Positions 18,382 to 21,674 of a stretch of DNA of 21,674 bases are shown in pieces. Below the pieces are notes generated by a model that searched no databases, had not been told where the DNA came from, and was given only the letters and a program-made list of their open reading frames with translations. Origin of the DNA: Discostella pseudostelligera (lineage: Eukaryota; Bacillariophyta; Thalassiosirophyceae; Thalassiosirales; Thalassiosiraceae); assembly GCA_036940085.1 (NCBI GenBank), contig JALLBK010000574.1, forward strand, positions 1 through 21,674. Reading direction: 5' to 3'. Position 1 is the stretch's first letter. Each line of letters opens with the position of its first letter. A program made the translations under genes and the position numbers.

Positions 18382-21325
18382 ATGAATAGGGCCGCTCGAA
18401 GCACCACCAGAGCGCCACTCAGCCAACGGAATGTCAACATTGAAAATCAAACTCATGGAAGTCTCGGCGCTTCATCTTCGAAATCATCCGCCATTCTTCT
18501 GCCATCCAAGAAGGACGTTGCACCCATCTCATCGTCATTGACGTCGACGACGACGAGATCCAATAGTTTGCTACAGCGTCAACAATCCGCGGCGACCGCG
18601 ACTAGTACCGGCACTACTAGCATCACTGGGAGTGAAACCATGTCGTCTATTGGAGGAGGCGGCAGTGGCGGAGGAGAGGCAAACAGGGCATTCACCAGCT
18701 TGTCGAGTGAGACTTTGCGACATGCCATCAACAGTGCTTCATCAGTCGAACCTGGGGGTCCAACGACAACGAAGCTAAAGAAGAAACCATTGGCCACTTC
18801 GAGTATTTACCAGCCAAACATTATTCGTTCCTCCGATGCTCCATTACAAAAGAAGTCGAGCTGCACTGGCACCACCACCGTTGTTAGCAAATCACCCTCG
18901 TCCTCCGAACAAGTTACAATTGTCGAACACCGAAAGCGTCCCTGTGGAGATGGATTCACCGTGCACACCTACTTACGTGGCAAGTTGTTGGGTAAGGGTG
19001 GATTCGCCAAAGTGTATAAGGTTACATCGTTAGATACCAACAAAGAGTATGCTGTGAAGATTGTACCGAAGGCGAACTTGGTAAAGAGTCGTGCTCGGCA
19101 AAAGGTGAGGGCTTGTTGTTTTGATATGATACCTATTCGTTTCATAACACATGTCGAATTAGTAACCAATGAATTCCAATTCATGCTTCCATCGTTCTTC
19201 TACACATCATTACAGCTACAAACAGAAATCAAAATCCACCGAACGATGAAACACGCCAACATTTGTGAATACAAACACTTCTTCGAAGACAAGGTCAACT
19301 GTTACATCCTCCTAGAATTATGTCATAATCAAAGCATGAACGAAATGATCAAACGACGAAAGACACTCACCGAGGAGGAGACGCGTCTACTCATGCTCCA
19401 GATTGTTGATGCCATTACCTTTATGCATGATTCGAATGTTATCCATCGTGATCTTAAGTTGGGGAACCTGTTTCTAAGCAAGAATATGAATATCAAGGTG
19501 GGAGACTTTGGATTGGCATGCCGAGTAGACTCGTCCGATGAGAAGCGTCGGACTATCTGTGGTACGCCCAACTACATTGCACCCGAAGTCATCGAGGGCA
19601 ATAAGGAGAAGCGTGGACATTCCTTCGAGGTGGATATTTGGAGTTTGGGCGTTATTTGCTTCACCATGCTGGTTGGCAAGCCACCGTACGAGAGTACTGA
19701 TGTCAAGAGCACCTACCGTCGGATATTGGCGAATGAATACAGTTTCCCAATTGGGAAGGTATCCGACGATGCACGACGACTTATTGCTTCCATGCTTCAA
19801 ACCAATCCCAAGATGAGGTAAGTACGATATTAGATGATTCACCTGATCATACTTTTTGTTCAAATGTTTCTTTTTCCTAACGTTATTTGCGAATCAATAT
19901 TCATACCCCGACAGGCCGTCGCTCGACGAAGTTCGACGCCATCCATTCTTTACCATGCATCAAATCCCTAGCTCAATTCCACCCAGTTGTACCGTCAGTG
20001 CGCCAATTTGGTTTGCGGATGAGTTTGGTGAACTAATTGCCATTAAGCCTACCAGTGCTCTTGACGTTCCATCGTCCAAGACTTTCACAAATACCACCAC
20101 CAACAATTTGCATGCTGGCAAACCTTCAAAGTATTCGGGCACTGGCGGCATCCAAAAGAGCGACACGATGAATGCACATAAACATATTGGTACTTCTGCA
20201 GCTGTTGGCGCATTCAATATTTACGACGATGTGAATGATGAAGTTGACGTGAAAGTGAACGTCGAAGCCGTCGAATGCAAGCTTGAAACACAAGGCAGTG
20301 CTCCTGTACTCATCGCGTCGCTACATGCTGAGACGCCCGTTAATATGCTAACGGAGAAAATGGCATTCTGTGGCTTCGACGACGAAGCACGGGAATTACC
20401 ACCGGGTGTGTTTTCATCAACACCATCTTCGTTTGCCGAGTCCAAGCCACCACCCGTCGCTCCATCAGCTGCGGAATATAGTGAGCCGAAGCATCTCATT
20501 TCACCATCGGAGGCATGCACAAAGCGCCAACCATCATCTCACCCGTCACCTACCAACTCCGATGATTTGCAAGAACTGATCACGATGCACAGTAGGTTAG
20601 AAGAGTGCTTGGCAAACTACGAACGGATACAGAATGGAGGGCCGAAAGTCGAATGTCCGTTGAAAGGTGGAGAGGTATGGGGTGCCAAGAAATGGGTTAC
20701 GCGGTACGTCGATTACACAAGCAAATATGGCCTTGGGTTCTTACTCAATGATGGAAGTTCTGGTGTGTACTTCAATGACTCAACAAAGGCCGTGCATTCG
20801 GCCGAAGGCGTTGAATTTGTGTACGTCGAACGAAGGAAAGCCGGTTCCAGAGGGGGGTCTGAAATGGAGCCGGTGTTCATGTATACAATGAGTAATTTCC
20901 CGGAGGATAGTCTGAAGAAGAAGGTTACGTTGCTTCAGCATTTCCGCAGTTACCTATTGGATCAGCAGAAACGTGCAGAGGATGCAGGCGAAGCCGAACC
21001 ACTAGCTTCCAACTTCGAGGAGAGACAAGATACCACCGACGGTGCTACCGACTCTATTCCCATGGTATTCATTAAGAAGTGGATAAAGACCAAGCACGCC
21101 ATGCTCTTCCGTCTTAGCAATGGTACCATTCAGGTACTGTTCTACGACATGACGGAGGTACTCATTTCATCCGAGGGAAAGCTTGTCACCTTTGTTGACA
21201 AGGACAAGAATCGATTCGTACTGAGCATCGCCGAGATTGTCAACAAGCAGCATGGAGACGTGTCAAGGAGATTGAAGTACGCCAAAGAGATCCTATCTCA
21301 GTTGATTTCTGCCTCCCAGCGTTGA
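18382..21325 (+). CDS. PLK: Polo-like kinase
   Basis: A Ser/Thr kinase of the Polo family; members drive mitotic entry, spindle and centrosome work and cytokinesis. Exons are 18382-19104, 19216-19817 and 19915-21325, giving 911 residues, longer than the ~600 of animal PLK1. The first ~190 residues are Ser/Thr/Gly-rich. The kinase domain (~192-455) has the Polo-type glycine loop GKGGFAKVY, catalytic Lys226 (YAVKIV), HRDLKLGN with Asp320, DFG with Asp338, activation-loop Thr354 in RRTICGTPNYIAPEV, and WSLGVICFTMLVGKPPYE. CEYKHFFEDK and LELCHNQSMNEMIKRR are Polo-type. A ~240-residue low-complexity linker follows. Polo box 1 (~700-785) has WVTRYVDYTSKYGLGF and VYFNDSTKAVH; polo box 2 (~823-905) has FIKKWIKTKHAMLFRLSNG. 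The human PLK1 phosphopeptide-binding residues Trp414, His538 and Lys540 correspond here to Tyr706, Met854 and Glu856. Active-site residues are intact. The ATG at 18382 is the first in frame. Confidence 0.96.
19105..19215 (+). other. PLK: PLK intron 1, 111 bases, without stop codons
   Basis: The donor is AAAAG/GTGAGG and the acceptor CATTACAG/CTA, in phase 0. Splicing gives RARQKLQTEIKIHR, the conserved Polo kinase helix C. The frame is open through the intron, so retention would insert 37 residues just before helix C. Confidence 0.93.
19818..19914 (+). other. PLK: PLK intron 2, 97 bases
   Basis: The donor is GAG/GTAAGT and the acceptor CCGACAG/GCC, in phase 2. Splicing gives NPKMRPSLDEVRRHPFF, the usual end of a kinase domain. 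Confidence 0.95.
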
Positions 21326-21439
21326 AGTCGCGGGTCGAGATAGAATATAATATAAAATGTTCACATCCGACATTGAATTTCATGCGATGTGTAATTGCAG
21401 TCAAAACATTTAGTTTAGGTTAAATTAAACCGAACCGAT
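21326..21439. other. PLK 3' flank
   Basis: AT-rich sequence after the PLK stop, including ATATAATATAAAATG near 21345, a possible variant polyadenylation signal. Confidence 0.4.
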
Positions 21440-21674
21440 TCAATAGCCTTTAGAAAGAGATCGACCTTCGTAGATACGTCGCATGCCGGTGGACCCACTC
21501 GAACTCGCCCAAGAGAAAATAAAAATTAATATCAAAAGCTTATTATCTATGTCCAGAGGTTGTTGCTGTTGCGTACCGCTGCTCTTGGCAGTTGATTGTT
21601 GCGATACGCTCAAGTGCAGCACTGGACCTAGGTTCTTACTCGGCGAGGCCCATGCTCCGCAGGATACACAAACT
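21440..21674 (-). CDS. Possible 3' end of a convergent gene, partial
   Basis: A minus-strand frame is open from the window edge to a stop at 21440 (about 78 codons). It is Ser/Gln-rich with a hydrophobic stretch (LLILIFIFSW) and ends MRRIYEGRSLSKGY. The AT-rich part could instead be an intron or untranslated sequence. No domain is recognised. Confidence 0.22.
   Translation of the reverse strand, partial: VCVSCGAWASPSKNLGPVLHLSVSQQSTAKSSGTQQQQPLDIDNKLLILIFIFSWASSSGSTGMRRIYEGRSLSKGY

Noticed and set aside
1..21674. CRISPR arrays, bacterial operons, phage genes or telomere repeat tracts
   Set aside because: None seen; the spliced nuclear genes and spacing indicate a eukaryotic chromosome.

Overview
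The window is nuclear DNA from a protist, most likely a stramenopile such as a diatom. The organism is inferred, not proven. The genes are spaced and mostly single, with few short GT-AG introns of about 84-138 bases. Proteins carry long Thr, Ser, His, Gly and Asp/Glu runs encoded by impure trinucleotide repeats. There is no bacterial operon structure. One base is undetermined (N at 8892).

Layout, left to right. Three genes lie on the minus strand: a roughly 1,030-residue coiled-coil protein of unknown function (404-3776, four or more exons), telomerase reverse transcriptase TERT (4110-8931, two exons), and a single-exon Ran-binding protein 1 (10498-11262). A 574-base divergent promoter region separates RanBP1 from a plus-strand gene (11837-16252, four exons). 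That gene joins a degenerate DEAD-box helicase C-terminal (RecA2) domain to an SH3b-like segment, an expanded RING-CH finger, a MYND finger and about four membrane helices. A 2.1-kb gene-free stretch follows. It holds a 155-bp foldback element (MITE) and a GC-rich block with a G-box and an E2F-type site. The last gene is a Polo-like kinase on the plus strand (18382-21325, three exons). A weak minus-strand open frame enters from the right edge.

TERT, RanBP1 and PLK are all cell-cycle-linked genes. A five-unit, mostly 19-bp-period array of E2F-like sites lies 217-298 bases upstream of the TERT start, and a consensus E2F-type site lies upstream of PLK. This suggests, by inference, shared G1/S-type control.

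The strongest oddities are the helicase-RING-MYND-membrane fusion, the E2F array, a PLK whose polo-box phosphopeptide-binding residues are replaced, a 30-bp duplication flanking the N in the TERT N-terminus, and a hydrophobic helix seen only in a shifted frame near the end of the RING/MYND gene.
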